A stretch of DNA of 64,000 nt from Oscillospiraceae bacterium (GTDB lineage: Bacteria; Bacillota; Clostridia; Oscillospirales; Oscillospiraceae). Below the pieces are notes generated by a model that was given only the letters and a program-made list of their open reading frames with translations, was not told the origin of the DNA and ran no database searches. Of the stretch, positions 16,812 to 25,439 are shown piece by piece. The position numbers and the translations under genes are program-made. Within the stretch, counting starts at the first letter, position 1; each line of letters starts with the position of its first letter. The stretch covers positions 1-64,000 of the forward strand of contig SVLD01000003.1 of NCBI GenBank assembly GCA_015068125.1. Direction: 5' to 3'.

Positions 16812-17945
16812 ATGAAAAAGTGGTTCCTTTCTCTGCTTTCCTGCCTGCTGGTTTTGGCGTTGACTGCCTGCGCGGCACCCCAGGCGCCTGTGACAGAAAT
16901 CATCCCCTCCACTGAGGCCATCGTTTATGCCCAGCAGGACTATGACCTGCATAAGGTCAGCGACAAGCTCCTGCTCCTGGGCAGAGCCTCTAGCGCCAAT
17001 AATGGCATCGCCTGCGATTTTACTGCCGACGGTATCGCTTTTGAAGCTTACATCCAGGGCGAATTCAGCTTCACTGTGAATTGCAGCAAGGATGCCTATT
17101 TCACTGTCTATGTGGATGGTGTCCGGCTGGAACAGCGTTTCGAAGCCAAGGGCGAATTCAAAGACCGGAAGATCGTGGTTGGTGACCTGGGAGAAATGGC
17201 GCTGCACAGCATCCGCATTCTCAAGCAGACCGAGGCTAAAAATGCCATTGCTACGTTGAAAAGCATGCAATTTTATGGCTGCCTGTACGCTCCCGCTGCA
17301 CAGAAAAACCTGTATGTCGAGTTTATCGGCGACAGCATTTCCTGCGGCTATGGCAACCTGTGGACGACGGACTCTCCTGACCCCAGCAACAAATCCGGCA
17401 CCGCCCTTTATCAGGACGGCACCCAAGGCTACGCATTTCTGACAGCGGAGCTGTTGGATGCGGACTGCTCTGTGATCGGCTGCAGCGGTATTGGCATCGA
17501 CAGAAGTTATACGAACCAGAACGGAAGCGGCTACCGGATGATCGACTTCTATCCTGCCGCGTCCTACTGCCGTACTCCGTTGGAAAAATACGATTTCTCC
17601 AACTCCAGAGTACCGGATTTGGTGGTTATTAATCTTGGTACCAACGATCAGTCTGTGGGTTCCACTGAAGCTGCTTTTAAGACCGGCGTGAAGGAATTGA
17701 TCGAATATGTCCGCAGCGCATACAACACCGATGTGCCCATCGTCTGGGCCTATGGCATGATGTCAGAGGGCCGCAGTAACTGGACAAAGGCCGTCATTGA
17801 TGAGATGGGCGGCGAGAGCGCCGGGCTGTACATGGTGCAGCTTCCCCAAAACAAGCAGGGCGGCAACGGACATCCCTCTTTGAAAGCTCACATGGAAGCA
17901 GCCCAGCGGCTTTCCGCATTTATTGCAGATAAAGGTGTTATCTAA
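16812..17945 (+). CDS. CE2-family acetylesterase lipoprotein
   Basis: A 377-aa surface lipoprotein with signal MKKWFLSLLSCLLVLA and lipobox LTAC. Residues about 35-160 are the N-terminal jelly-roll domain of carbohydrate esterase family 2; the rest is an SGNH hydrolase with nucleophile block FIGDSISCGYGN, the block NLGTND, and the His in GNGHPS. CE2 enzymes remove acetyl groups from xylan and related glucans outside the cell. The start is ATG 16812 after AAAGGAG, not 16581. Monocistronic, with its own promoter and terminator. Confidence 0.92.
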   Translation: MKKWFLSLLSCLLVLALTACAAPQAPVTEIIPSTEAIVYAQQDYDLHKVSDKLLLLGRASSANNGIACDFTADGIAFEAYIQGEFSFTVNCSKDAYFTVYVDGVRLEQRFEAKGEFKDRKIVVGDLGEMALHSIRILKQTEAKNAIATLKSMQFYGCLYAPAAQKNLYVEFIGDSISCGYGNLWTTDSPDPSNKSGTALYQDGTQGYAFLTAELLDADCSVIGCSGIGIDRSYTNQNGSGYRMIDFYPAASYCRTPLEKYDFSNSRVPDLVVINLGTNDQSVGSTEAAFKTGVKELIEYVRSAYNTDVPIVWAYGMMSEGRSNWTKAVIDEMGGESAGLYMVQLPQNKQGGNGHPSLKAHMEAAQRLSAFIADKGVI

Positions 17946-17949
17946 TATA

Positions 17950-17987
17950 ATCAAAGGGCGTACCCACAGGTATGCCCTTTGATTTTG
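17950..17987 (+). terminator. Terminator after the esterase gene
   Basis: ATCAAAGGGCGTACC, loop CACA, GGTATGCCCTTTGAT, then TTTT. One G-T pair in a 15-bp stem. Confidence 0.88.
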
Positions 17988-17991
17988 CCGC

Positions 17992-18019
17992 TTGCTTATT
18001 TCGAAAAAAGGTTTATAAT
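17992..18019 (+). promoter_or_regulatory. Promoter of the anion permease gene
   Basis: TTGCTT, 16 bases, TATAAT, about 40 bases before ATG 18059. The track start at 17972 is upstream of it. Confidence 0.65.
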
Positions 18020-18058
18020 GATGCAAGGAAAAACAAAACAGAAAGAAGATATGCGGCT

Positions 18059-19207
18059 ATGCCCCACACCCATTCAAAATTCTTCTCCTTTCAGCCCATT
18101 GCGGCTGCGGTGAAAAATAACGCGGTTACCTTTATTGCCATGGCGGCGGCGCTGATTACCATGTTTTTTGTGCCGCCGGACAGGGAATACCTGGACTATT
18201 TTGACTTTAAAACCCTGACCTGCCTGTTTTGCGTGCTGGCGGTGGTCTGCGCCCTGAAAAACATTCAGTTTTTCTACATCCTGGCAAAGAAGATCGTCCA
18301 GCTCTTCAAAAACGCCCGGCTGGCGGTGCTGGCGCTGGTGTACATCACCTTTATCGGCTCTATGCTTATCGCCAACGACATGGCGCTGCTGACCTTCCTG
18401 CCTCTGGGCTTTTTCGTGCTGAATGCCACAGGCAAGCGGAAGTACATGGCCTTTACTTACATCATGCAGAATATTGCCGCCAACCTGGGCGGTATGCTCA
18501 CGCCTTTTGGCAATCCCCAGAATCTGTACCTGTATTCCTACTTCAACATTCCAACACTGGAATTCATGCAGATCATGGCGCCGCCCTTTGTGGTTGCGGT
18601 GGTGCTGATTACGGCCTGCTGCCTGATTTTTGTGAAGCCCGAGCCCCTGGCGGTGGCTGACGAACCTATCAACCTGCCGGCTTGGCGGGCAGTGGTGTAC
18701 CTGCTGCTGTTTGCCCTGTCTATCGTTATCGTGTTCCGTGGTATCCCGTATTGGATCGGACTGATTATCATCCTGGCGGCACTGCTGTTTTTGGATCGCA
18801 AGGCGCTGAAAATGGTGGACTACGGCCTGCTGCTGACCTTTGTGTTTTTCTTTGTGTTCGCAGGGAATATGGCCCGGATCCAGCCTGTGCGGCAGGTATT
18901 TTCCTGGCTGCTGGAGAAAAGCACCCTGATTTTCAGCGTGGCGTCCTGCCAGGTTATCAGCAATGTGCCCTCGGCGATTTTGCTGTCCCAGTTTACGGGC
19001 AACTACCGGGAGCTTCTGCTGGGCGTGAACATCGGCGGCGTGGGCACGCTGATCTCGTCTTTGGCCAGTCTGATCACATTCCGGGAGTATACCAAGCGCA
19101 ACCCCAACAAAACAGGCTATTATGTTTTGTTGTTCTCTGCGTTTAACTTCGCGTTTTTGATCCTGCTCACAGGCTTTGTCCTGCTGGGCGGATGGTTAAT
19201 GGGATAA
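18059..19207 (+). CDS. SLC13/ArsB-type anion permease
   Basis: The 382-aa protein has about ten membrane segments in two halves, each with a conserved helix-hairpin: FIGSMLIANDMALLTFLPLG with LTPFGNPQNLYLY in the first, and SNVPSAILLSQF with GGVGTLISSLASLI in the second. This is the ion-transporter superfamily that includes CitM, ArsB and NhaD. The substrate, a dicarboxylate or inorganic anion, cannot be fixed. Start set at 18059 because the promoter lies downstream of the track start; the ribosome binding site GAAAGAAGA is weak. Confidence 0.87.
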   Translation: MPHTHSKFFSFQPIAAAVKNNAVTFIAMAAALITMFFVPPDREYLDYFDFKTLTCLFCVLAVVCALKNIQFFYILAKKIVQLFKNARLAVLALVYITFIGSMLIANDMALLTFLPLGFFVLNATGKRKYMAFTYIMQNIAANLGGMLTPFGNPQNLYLYSYFNIPTLEFMQIMAPPFVVAVVLITACCLIFVKPEPLAVADEPINLPAWRAVVYLLLFALSIVIVFRGIPYWIGLIIILAALLFLDRKALKMVDYGLLLTFVFFFVFAGNMARIQPVRQVFSWLLEKSTLIFSVASCQVISNVPSAILLSQFTGNYRELLLGVNIGGVGTLISSLASLITFREYTKRNPNKTGYYVLLFSAFNFAFLILLTGFVLLGGWLMG

Positions 19208-19208
19208 G

Positions 19209-19240
19209 AAAAAGCAACCGCGTTACTCGGTTGCTTTTTT
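19209..19240. terminator. Terminator between convergent genes
   Basis: AAAAAGCAACCG, loop CGTTACT, CGGTTGCTTTTTT directly after the permease stop. It overlaps the last codons of tmcAL on the other strand. Confidence 0.88.
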
Positions 19241-20374
19241 AATAAATACACGTAATTTCTCGTTAGGAGGAGCAGGGGAGTCCACCCGGAACAGACCGTA
19301 AAGATCGTCGACCCGCTGTTCGAATGCCTCGTATTCGGAGCCTGTCCTTTCGCCAATGTGGGGGAAATCCCCGGTCAGCCGCGCCGTTTTCAGCACAGCG
19401 CGACCGGTTTCGCTGAAACCCAACACCCGGACATAAGGAGGTGTGGTCTGCATATCCTTCGCGGTCAGCCCCAGAAAGGCGCACATGACCATCCGATCCA
19501 GCCGGCTGCGGGCGTACCGCTTGGACTTGGTTTCGGTGAGGATTTCTTCCAGGGTAGCACAGCTTCTGCTGCTTCGCATCAGCTTCCGCCACAGTCCCTC
19601 AGAGCCATAGGGAATAGCCTCAAAATCCTGATCGGACATCGTCCGCAGCCGGGCCAGAACACTGCGTTCACCGGCGGCAAGGGTGTAGATGGGAGCGTTT
19701 TCAAAGACCGATGCGGCTTCGGTGGGCACATAACTCTGCCAATTCTGGTTTTTGACCAGCTGCAGCCGCAGGGAAGTGGCCGAGGGGTTGTACGCATCCG
19801 GGGTACCTGCATGATAATTTCCCTGCCGGGGGATCACAAAGGGCTTCATATTGCTTTTTTGAGCGATGATGGCCTTGCAGTATTCCAGTCCGAGGATATC
19901 ATTGGGACTTTCCAGGAGCGATGCGTCCTGACCGATCGCAGACAAGGCCGCCTGCCGGGCGGCAGCAAAACTGACGCCTTTTTCCAACGCACACTGCAGT
20001 GCGGTAGAAAATTCTTCACTAAGCAAAACCTCGGCGGAATTCATCAGGGACTCCGCTGTGCCGGATTCAGCGCCGAAGCACAGGTGGTCGCAGAATTTTG
20101 ACAGAATCCTTACGCCTCCTGCGGCAAAGCCTTCTGCCGACCAAAGGGCATAGATCGTGGGCAGTTCCAGCACCAGATCCGCGCCGCAGTGAACGGCGGC
20201 TTCTGCCCGGACTTGTTTTGGGAAAATTGCCGGGTGACCCCGCTGCACAAAATTGCCGCTCATGAGACAAACAATGGCGCAATCCTCACCAAAAGCGGAG
20301 CGAATGGCGTCAAATTGCTTCTTGTGCCCCAGGTGGAAGGGGTTATATTCGCAAATAATGCCTATTATTTTCAA
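19223..20374 (-). CDS. tmcAL: tRNA(Met) cytidine acetate ligase
   Basis: The 383-aa protein (YlbM/DUF795) acetylates the wobble cytidine of elongator tRNA-Met using acetate and ATP. The nucleotidyltransferase core is clear: GIICEYNPFHLGHKKQ with the HxGH motif, and MSGNFVQRGHPAIF. Translation starts at TTG 20374, eight bases after AAGGAGG; no ATG serves better. It is divergent from ackA, which makes or uses the same metabolite, acetate; this pairing is common in Clostridia. Confidence 0.93.
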   Translation of the reverse strand: MKIIGIICEYNPFHLGHKKQFDAIRSAFGEDCAIVCLMSGNFVQRGHPAIFPKQVRAEAAVHCGADLVLELPTIYALWSAEGFAAGGVRILSKFCDHLCFGAESGTAESLMNSAEVLLSEEFSTALQCALEKGVSFAAARQAALSAIGQDASLLESPNDILGLEYCKAIIAQKSNMKPFVIPRQGNYHAGTPDAYNPSATSLRLQLVKNQNWQSYVPTEAASVFENAPIYTLAAGERSVLARLRTMSDQDFEAIPYGSEGLWRKLMRSSRSCATLEEILTETKSKRYARSRLDRMVMCAFLGLTAKDMQTTPPYVRVLGFSETGRAVLKTARLTGDFPHIGERTGSEYEAFEQRVDDLYGLFRVDSPAPPNEKLRVFIKKATE

Positions 20375-20516
20375 AAAATATCCCTCCTTTGGAAAAAAGT
20401 GCGATTCAGGGCTTGAGAAATTTGTTATAATAATATATAATGATTCCAGCTATGGCTATCATAACACAAAGTCAGAAAAAAGAAAATCATTTTTATTTTA
20501 CAGGAGGCAATTTTTC

Positions 20517-21707
20517 ATGAATGTTCTGGTTATCAACGCAGGCAGCTCCAGCCTGAAGTATCAGCTGATGAACCCCGAGACCGGCGATGTGTCCGCAAAG
20601 GGTCTTTGCGAGCGTATCTATATCGACGGCCGTCTGACCCACAAGGTCGGTGACAATAAGGTGGTTAAGGACATCCCCATGCCCAGCCACTCCGAGGCTA
20701 TCGCTGCCGTTCTGGATATCCTGGTTGACCCCGTTGAGGGCGTCATCAAGTCTGTTGACGAGATCGATGCTGTTGGCCACCGCGTGCTGCACGGCGGCAT
20801 GGAGTTCTCCGATTCCTGCATCGTCGACGATGATGTGATCGCTGCCATCAAGAAGTGCATCCCCCTGGGACCTCTCCACAACCCCGCTAACCTGATGGGT
20901 ATCGAGGCTTGCCAGGCTGTTATGCCCAAGACTCCCCAGGTCGCTGTGTTCGACACCGCTTTCCACATGACCATGCCTCCCAAGGCTTACCGCTACGCCA
21001 TTCCCACCGAGTACTATGAGAATGACGATATCCGCCGCTACGGCTTCCACGGCACTTCCCACAAGTATGTTGCCAAGCGTACCGCCGAGCTGGTTGGCAA
21101 GAAGGAATTCAAGATGATCAACTGCCACCTGGGCAACGGTTCTTCTCTGTGCGCCATCAAGGACGGCAAGTGCCAGGATACCTCCATGGGTCTGTCTCCT
21201 CTGGCCGGCGTGCCCATGGGTACCCGCTCCGGTGACATCGATGCCTGCGTGGTGCAGTTCATCTGCAACAAGTACGGCATGAGTGTTGACGAGTGCCTGA
21301 ATATGCTGAACAAGAAGTCCGGCATGCTGGCTCTGTCCGGCGTTTCCTCCGACTTCCGCGACCTGGAAGCTGGCGAGGCCAACGGTGACGAGAACTGCAT
21401 CCTGGCTCTGAACAAGTTCTTCTACGAGGTTGCCAAGTATATCGGTGCCTACGCTGCCGCATTGAACGGCGTGGATGTCATCACCTTCACCGCCGGTGTG
21501 GGCGAGAACGGTCCCGACACCCGTGCTGCCATCTGCTCCTACCTGGAGTTCATGGGCGTCAAGCTGGATCCCGAGGCAAACAACTGCCGCGGCAAGGAGC
21601 GTCTGATCTCCGCCCCTGATTCCAAGGTCCAGGTTTGGGTGGTTCCCACCAACGAAGAGCTGATGATCGCTCAGGATACCGCTGAGCTGGTCAATGCTGC
21701 CAAGTAA
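20517..21707 (+). CDS. ackA: Acetate kinase
   Basis: Interconverts acetyl phosphate plus ADP with acetate plus ATP, the ATP-yielding end of fermentation. The 396-aa ASKHA-fold enzyme has NAGSSSLKYQL at the start, the catalytic DTAFH block, GFHGTSHKYVA, the phosphate motif HLGNGSSL and the C-terminal TAGVGENG. The start is ATG 20517 after AGGAGG; the track ORF begins 88 codons too early. An AT-rich TTGAGA/TATAAT region lies upstream but with poor spacing. Codons are the strongly biased set of a highly expressed gene. No pta is nearby. Confidence 0.97.
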   Translation: MNVLVINAGSSSLKYQLMNPETGDVSAKGLCERIYIDGRLTHKVGDNKVVKDIPMPSHSEAIAAVLDILVDPVEGVIKSVDEIDAVGHRVLHGGMEFSDSCIVDDDVIAAIKKCIPLGPLHNPANLMGIEACQAVMPKTPQVAVFDTAFHMTMPPKAYRYAIPTEYYENDDIRRYGFHGTSHKYVAKRTAELVGKKEFKMINCHLGNGSSLCAIKDGKCQDTSMGLSPLAGVPMGTRSGDIDACVVQFICNKYGMSVDECLNMLNKKSGMLALSGVSSDFRDLEAGEANGDENCILALNKFFYEVAKYIGAYAAALNGVDVITFTAGVGENGPDTRAAICSYLEFMGVKLDPEANNCRGKERLISAPDSKVQVWVVPTNEELMIAQDTAELVNAAK

Positions 21708-21724
21708 TCAGCGAAAATAATCAG

Positions 21725-21756
21725 CAGGGTGCGTGAAAACGCACCCTGTAATTTTT
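21725..21756 (+). terminator. ackA terminator
   Basis: CAGGGTGCGT, tetraloop GAAA, ACGCACCCTG, then TAATTTTT. A ten-bp perfect stem. Confidence 0.92.
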
Positions 21757-21928
21757 CGCGCTGACTCCTGTGCGGCAATCCTGCGGGCGGCGGGGGTCGT
21801 CGCCTTGGACCCCGCGCTGAGGGGGCTGGATTTTTGCAAAGCAAAAAGACTGGGGGAGTTTCCTTTCTTTTGTAAAAACCCCTCCGTCTTTGCCTGTCGG
21901 CGTGCCACCTTCCTCAAAGGGGAAGGCA
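21757..21928. repeat. Intergenic repeat-like sequence
   Basis: No gene is supported. The stretch CCTCCGTCTTTGCCTGTCGG followed by GTGCCACCTTCCTCAAAGG resembles the dispersed intergenic elements (GGAGGTGGCACGGC...GACGGAGGG type) common in gut Clostridia. TTTTTGCAAAGCAAAAAG is a small palindrome within it. Overlapping track ORFs are low-complexity shadows. Confidence 0.45.
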
Positions 21929-21962
21929 TAAAAAGCCGGGTGCGTTTTGCAACGCACCCGGT
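21929..21962 (-). terminator. Terminator of the CECEC gene
   Basis: On the minus strand CCGGGTGCGTT, short loop, AACGCACCCGG, then CTTTTTATG. It ends about 12 bases after the stop of the 21975 gene. Confidence 0.85.
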
Positions 21963-21974
21963 TATCTGTTGTGC

Positions 21975-22241
21975 TTAACCTTCGAAGTCAGCCTCAGCAG
22001 CGACAACTTCGCCCTCTTCGGCAGGAACTTCTTCAGCGGCTTCCTCAACGGGAGCCTCTTCGCAGCAGTCGCACTCGCCGTCGCAATCGCATTCACACTC
22101 GCACTCGCAGTAGAACAGATCGCCAAAGGTCTTCTTGAACCAGGCAACGATCTGATCACCGTACTTCACTACGACAAAGGCGATGCCGGCGATGGCAGCC
22201 AGAGCTGCAACGATCTTCATAACAATACCAAAAATCTTCAT
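21975..22241 (-). CDS. Small membrane protein with CECEC cysteine tract
   Basis: The 88-aa product has one hydrophobic segment (residues about 3-25, MKIVAALAAIAGIAFVVV), a short basic amphipathic piece AWFKKTFGDLF, then CECECECDCDGECDCC and a long Glu/Ala tail ending ADFEG. The nine or so cysteines alternating with acids look suited to metal binding at the membrane surface, but this is inference; I know of no assigned function. Track start 22274 is replaced by ATG 22241, eight bases after AGGAGG. Own promoter and terminator. Confidence 0.85.
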   Translation of the reverse strand: MKIFGIVMKIVAALAAIAGIAFVVVKYGDQIVAWFKKTFGDLFYCECECECDCDGECDCCEEAPVEEAAEEVPAEEGEVVAAEADFEG

Positions 22242-22278
22242 ATCAATAGCCTCCTGTTTTTTATTTCTTACCAATTAC

Positions 22279-22307
22279 AGTATAACCAATGTGTTCCAAA
22301 ATTGCAA
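22279..22307 (-). promoter_or_regulatory. Promoter of the CECEC gene
   Basis: Minus strand TTGCAA, 17 bases, TATACT. GGAACACATTGGTTATA is identical to the same part of the promoter at 14289-14317. Confidence 0.75.
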
Positions 22308-22331
22308 CTGGTAAAATAAAATTTTTACAAT

Positions 22332-23114
22332 TCAGACATATCCGTACATTCCCCGGACGCTGACTTCTCCGGAATTGACCGCCCGTTGTGTTCCGTCAGT
22401 AAACGCAACCAGCAGTGTGCCATCCTCCAGAATGTCAATGGCGTGGCCGTAGGCGGAGTTTTCGCCCTGAACCACCCGGATCTCATTATCCAGGGTAATA
22501 CAGTCGGCGCGGTATTGGGACAGAAGTTCCTTTTTCTTAGAAAAAAGCTGGCCATCCATTTGATAAAGCGCCTGCAATACTGCCGCAGCCATGACTTCCG
22601 TGGAAACGTCTTCGCCGGTGACCGTGGCCAAAGAAGTGGCCATGTCCCGGATGGCGGGATCGAAATCCTCCAATCTTTGACGGCAGTTTATGCCAATGCC
22701 AACAATGGCGCAAACCTGATTTCCGGTGAATACCAGCTCAGTCAGAATACCGGCCAGCTTTTTGGTGCCAACCACCAGGTCATTGATCCACTTGATGCCA
22801 GGGCGGATACCGGTAACCGCTTCCACGGCGTTACACGCACCGACACCGCAGGCGCAGGTCAGATGCATCAGCTCTGTTGCCGCACAGTCGTAGCGCAGGA
22901 TCACGCTCATGTAAAGTCCCATACCCCCGGGGGAGAGAAAGCTCCGGCCCAGCCGCCCCCGGCCGGCAGTTTGCCGGTCGGCAATCAGGACAGTGCCGTG
23001 AGGCGCGCCCTGAAGCGCCATTTGCTTTGCCAGAGTGTTGGTGGAGTCCACACAGTCAAAACAATGAATTTTGTCAGCCCAGGGATGGCAGTGGGGCAAT
23101 TCGAAAGAAACCAT
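22332..23114 (-). CDS. birA: Biotin-[acetyl-CoA-carboxylase] ligase (catalytic domain only)
   Basis: Attaches biotin to carrier domains of biotin-dependent carboxylases through biotinyl-AMP. The 260-aa enzyme has the adenylate loop GRGRLGRSF near residue 52, KWINDLVV and KLAGILTE, and a C-terminal SH3-like region. The N-terminal winged helix of repressor-type BirA is missing, so it should be a class I ligase without DNA binding. It starts three bases after the E2-like gene and shares its promoter. Confidence 0.93.
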   Translation of the reverse strand: MVSFELPHCHPWADKIHCFDCVDSTNTLAKQMALQGAPHGTVLIADRQTAGRGRLGRSFLSPGGMGLYMSVILRYDCAATELMHLTCACGVGACNAVEAVTGIRPGIKWINDLVVGTKKLAGILTELVFTGNQVCAIVGIGINCRQRLEDFDPAIRDMATSLATVTGEDVSTEVMAAAVLQALYQMDGQLFSKKKELLSQYRADCITLDNEIRVVQGENSAYGHAIDILEDGTLLVAFTDGTQRAVNSGEVSVRGMYGYV

Positions 23115-23117
23115 AAC

Positions 23118-24539
23118 TCAGTCGATATCCCGGACGACTTCCTCCGGAGGATTGTCCAGCACTTCCGGATGAGCCAGCAGCCGGCGGTAATACTTGAAGA
23201 AGGTGGCGTAGTAGTAACCGTCGCAGATACGCTCGTCCAGAGAGAACTTTACATCGATGTACTTTCTCTGCACCACGCTGCCGTCCTCCTGCACCTCCAA
23301 CGCTCTGCGCTTGCAGCCAAAGGCACCGAAAACGGGCAGGTTGCCGAAGTCATACAGGTGATGGTAGATAGGAGGAATACCCAGGGAACCCATGCTGGTG
23401 AAGAACAGACTGCCGTGGAAGGGGCTCAGCTCCAGCAGGAACTTGGGCAGCCAGCCGAAATAGTCCAGCAGCTTCAGCAGCCATACCACGAATTTCAGCA
23501 CCACGCTGGGGATCAGGTTCAGGGACATGATCAGACTATCCAGATTGGAGTCCAGCTCTTGGGTGGCCTTGACCGAGGCCACAGCAGCGTTGAGCTTGCG
23601 GTAGACATCCTCGGCGGTGTCCCGGGGGGTCAGATGCACTTTGATGGAGGTGTCGGGAGAATCCACAGACATCTCTTTCTTGATGACCATGCAGTACTGG
23701 ATATCCTCATCACGGGAATAGACCTTCTGGCCGTTGATAAAGCGGTTCAGCTGCGGATACTTGGCAACGCCCCGGACATAGGCCGCCAGCAGAACATGGG
23801 TGATGCCGAAATCGGTCAGACCCTCTCTGCGCTTCTGGCGAATGTATCGGTCAATGTGGGTGATCTCAAAGGATTCCTCAAAGAGGTTGGAGCAGGTATT
23901 GCGCTCCACCTGGAAATAGGCGGTGATCTGAGCCATAGGCGCCAGGGTGCGCACCTTCCGACCGTCGTTGCGGTCGCCCCAGGTGGGATGATACTTTCCG
24001 TCTGCGTGAACCCGGATGGCAAATACCAGCAGGCAACCGCCAAACAGCATCAAAAGATCCGGCATCAGCGGCATCAGCACGCTCCAATTGCGTTGCAGTA
24101 CAGCTTCTTTGTGGTAATACAGGATGGCGACCATGGGCGCCAGCATGATGGGCAGCAGAAGCCACACCACACCGCCCCAGCGTCCGCAGGTGATTTCCAT
24201 GTAGATCACACCGAAGAAAATCAGTGCGATCCAGAACAGCCAGGAAACCATCAGGCTGCTGACATTGGCAGAAATCCAGATACCCGAATAAATGACGATC
24301 ATCCAGACGGGAATGGCGGTCTTATAAAGCATTTCTTTGCCGTTGATAAGTACGATGAGCACAAACAGCAGGGTGGCTGCTACTGGCAGAACGATTTGGC
24401 TCCACACTTCCTGTGAGCCGCCTGTTCCTTTCATACAGGCGATCACAATGCGGGCCACTGCCGAGCCGACCAGGCACAGTGCCATCAGCCATGTCAGCGC
24501 GTTTTTACGGCTGACATAAAAAGTTTTCTTTCTTTCCAT
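23118..24539 (-). CDS. Membrane-anchored E2-like acyltransferase fold protein
   Basis: Residues 1 to about 195 hold six hydrophobic segments. Residues about 205-473 match the catalytic domain of 2-oxo-acid dehydrogenase E2 acyltransferases (chloramphenicol acetyltransferase fold): DFGITHVLLAAYVRG, FTSMGSLGIPPIYHHLYDFG and, at 435-441, DERICDG in the place of the DHRxxDG active-site motif. The catalytic His is therefore Glu. No lipoyl domain, E1 or E3 genes are present. It may be an inactive or altered acyltransferase with a membrane substrate. Its neighbour birA shares the transcript, but a functional link is not shown. Confidence 0.82.
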   Translation of the reverse strand: MERKKTFYVSRKNALTWLMALCLVGSAVARIVIACMKGTGGSQEVWSQIVLPVAATLLFVLIVLINGKEMLYKTAIPVWMIVIYSGIWISANVSSLMVSWLFWIALIFFGVIYMEITCGRWGGVVWLLLPIMLAPMVAILYYHKEAVLQRNWSVLMPLMPDLLMLFGGCLLVFAIRVHADGKYHPTWGDRNDGRKVRTLAPMAQITAYFQVERNTCSNLFEESFEITHIDRYIRQKRREGLTDFGITHVLLAAYVRGVAKYPQLNRFINGQKVYSRDEDIQYCMVIKKEMSVDSPDTSIKVHLTPRDTAEDVYRKLNAAVASVKATQELDSNLDSLIMSLNLIPSVVLKFVVWLLKLLDYFGWLPKFLLELSPFHGSLFFTSMGSLGIPPIYHHLYDFGNLPVFGAFGCKRRALEVQEDGSVVQRKYIDVKFSLDERICDGYYYATFFKYYRRLLAHPEVLDNPPEEVVRDID

Positions 24540-24548
24540 AGCTGTATA

Positions 24549-24577
24549 ATCATAACATAATCTTAAGGTTTTGGCAA
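24549..24577 (-). promoter_or_regulatory. Promoter of the E2-like gene and birA
   Basis: Minus strand TTGCCA, 17 bases, TATGAT, ending ten bases before the ATG, so the leader is very short. Confidence 0.6.
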
Positions 24578-24586
24578 GAAAAAAGT

Positions 24587-24613
24587 AAAAGCGGCTCAGT
24601 CAGAGCCGCTTTT
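24587..24613 (-). terminator. Terminator of the znu-trmO-pro operon
   Basis: On the minus strand AAAAGCGGCTC, loop TGACT, GAGCCGCTTTT, then ACTTTTTTC. It begins a few bases after the proC stop. Confidence 0.9.
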
Positions 24614-24619
24614 GCTGAC

Positions 24620-25426
24620 TTATTTTCCCAGTTCTTGGTTTCTCTTCCAAGCGTTCTTTACAGCGTTCATCACCGCACTGCGGAATGCGCCATCCTCCAG
24701 AGCCTTCACACCGGCGATGGTGGAGCCACCGGGGGAGCATACCGCATCCTTCAGCTGGCCGGGATGCTTGCCGGTCTCCAGGGCAAGCTTGGCAGTGCCA
24801 AGAAGCATCTGACTGGCGTACAGCAGAGCTTTCTGCCGGGGAAGACCGCAGGCTACGCCGCCGTCGGCCAAGGCCTCCAGGAACATGGCAGCATAAGCCG
24901 GTCCGCAGCCGGCCACCGCGCTGGCTGCGTCGATAAGATTTTCCGGCAGACGGTCAAAGATGCCGGCAAAGCGCATACCGTCCAAAAACAGCGTCAGAGT
25001 CTCCTGCGTGACATTGTCCGTGCAGTCAAACGGAATCATGCCTGCGCCCACAGCGCAGGGCGTATTGGGCATGATGCGGATCACCGGGTAATTGCCGCCG
25101 GCCATGGCCTGAATACGTTCCATGGTCAGTCCCGCCGCCATGCTCACCAATACAAATTCGTCCTTGCGTTCAGCCAGAGCAGGGGAGAGATCAGCCAGCA
25201 GCGCACCCATCTGTTGGGGCTTTACACCCAGAAACAGAAAACTGCAGGAAGCGGCAGTATCTTCCACAGACGCTGTCCGGCAGCCCAGACGGTTTGCCAA
25301 TGCTTCGGCTTTGGCGGCGGTGCGGTTGGAAAGGCAGATGTTTTCCGAAGGCATGGCCTTGGCAGCGGCTTCCGCCAGTGCGCCGCCCATATTTCCGGTG
25401 CCGATAAAACCAAATGTATTTTTCAT
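24620..25426 (-). CDS. proC: Pyrroline-5-carboxylate reductase
   Basis: Reduces pyrroline-5-carboxylate to proline with NAD(P)H. The 268-aa protein has the N-terminal Rossmann motif GFIGTGNMGGAL, the middle block IRIMPNTPCAVGAGM and the C-terminal substrate region CSPGGSTIAGVKALE. Length is normal. It starts 13 bases after proA, with AGGAG upstream, and completes the proB-proA-proC set. Confidence 0.97.
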   Translation of the reverse strand: MKNTFGFIGTGNMGGALAEAAAKAMPSENICLSNRTAAKAEALANRLGCRTASVEDTAASCSFLFLGVKPQQMGALLADLSPALAERKDEFVLVSMAAGLTMERIQAMAGGNYPVIRIMPNTPCAVGAGMIPFDCTDNVTQETLTLFLDGMRFAGIFDRLPENLIDAASAVAGCGPAYAAMFLEALADGGVACGLPRQKALLYASQMLLGTAKLALETGKHPGQLKDAVCSPGGSTIAGVKALEDGAFRSAVMNAVKNAWKRNQELGK

Positions 25427-25439
25427 GGTGAAACTCCTG

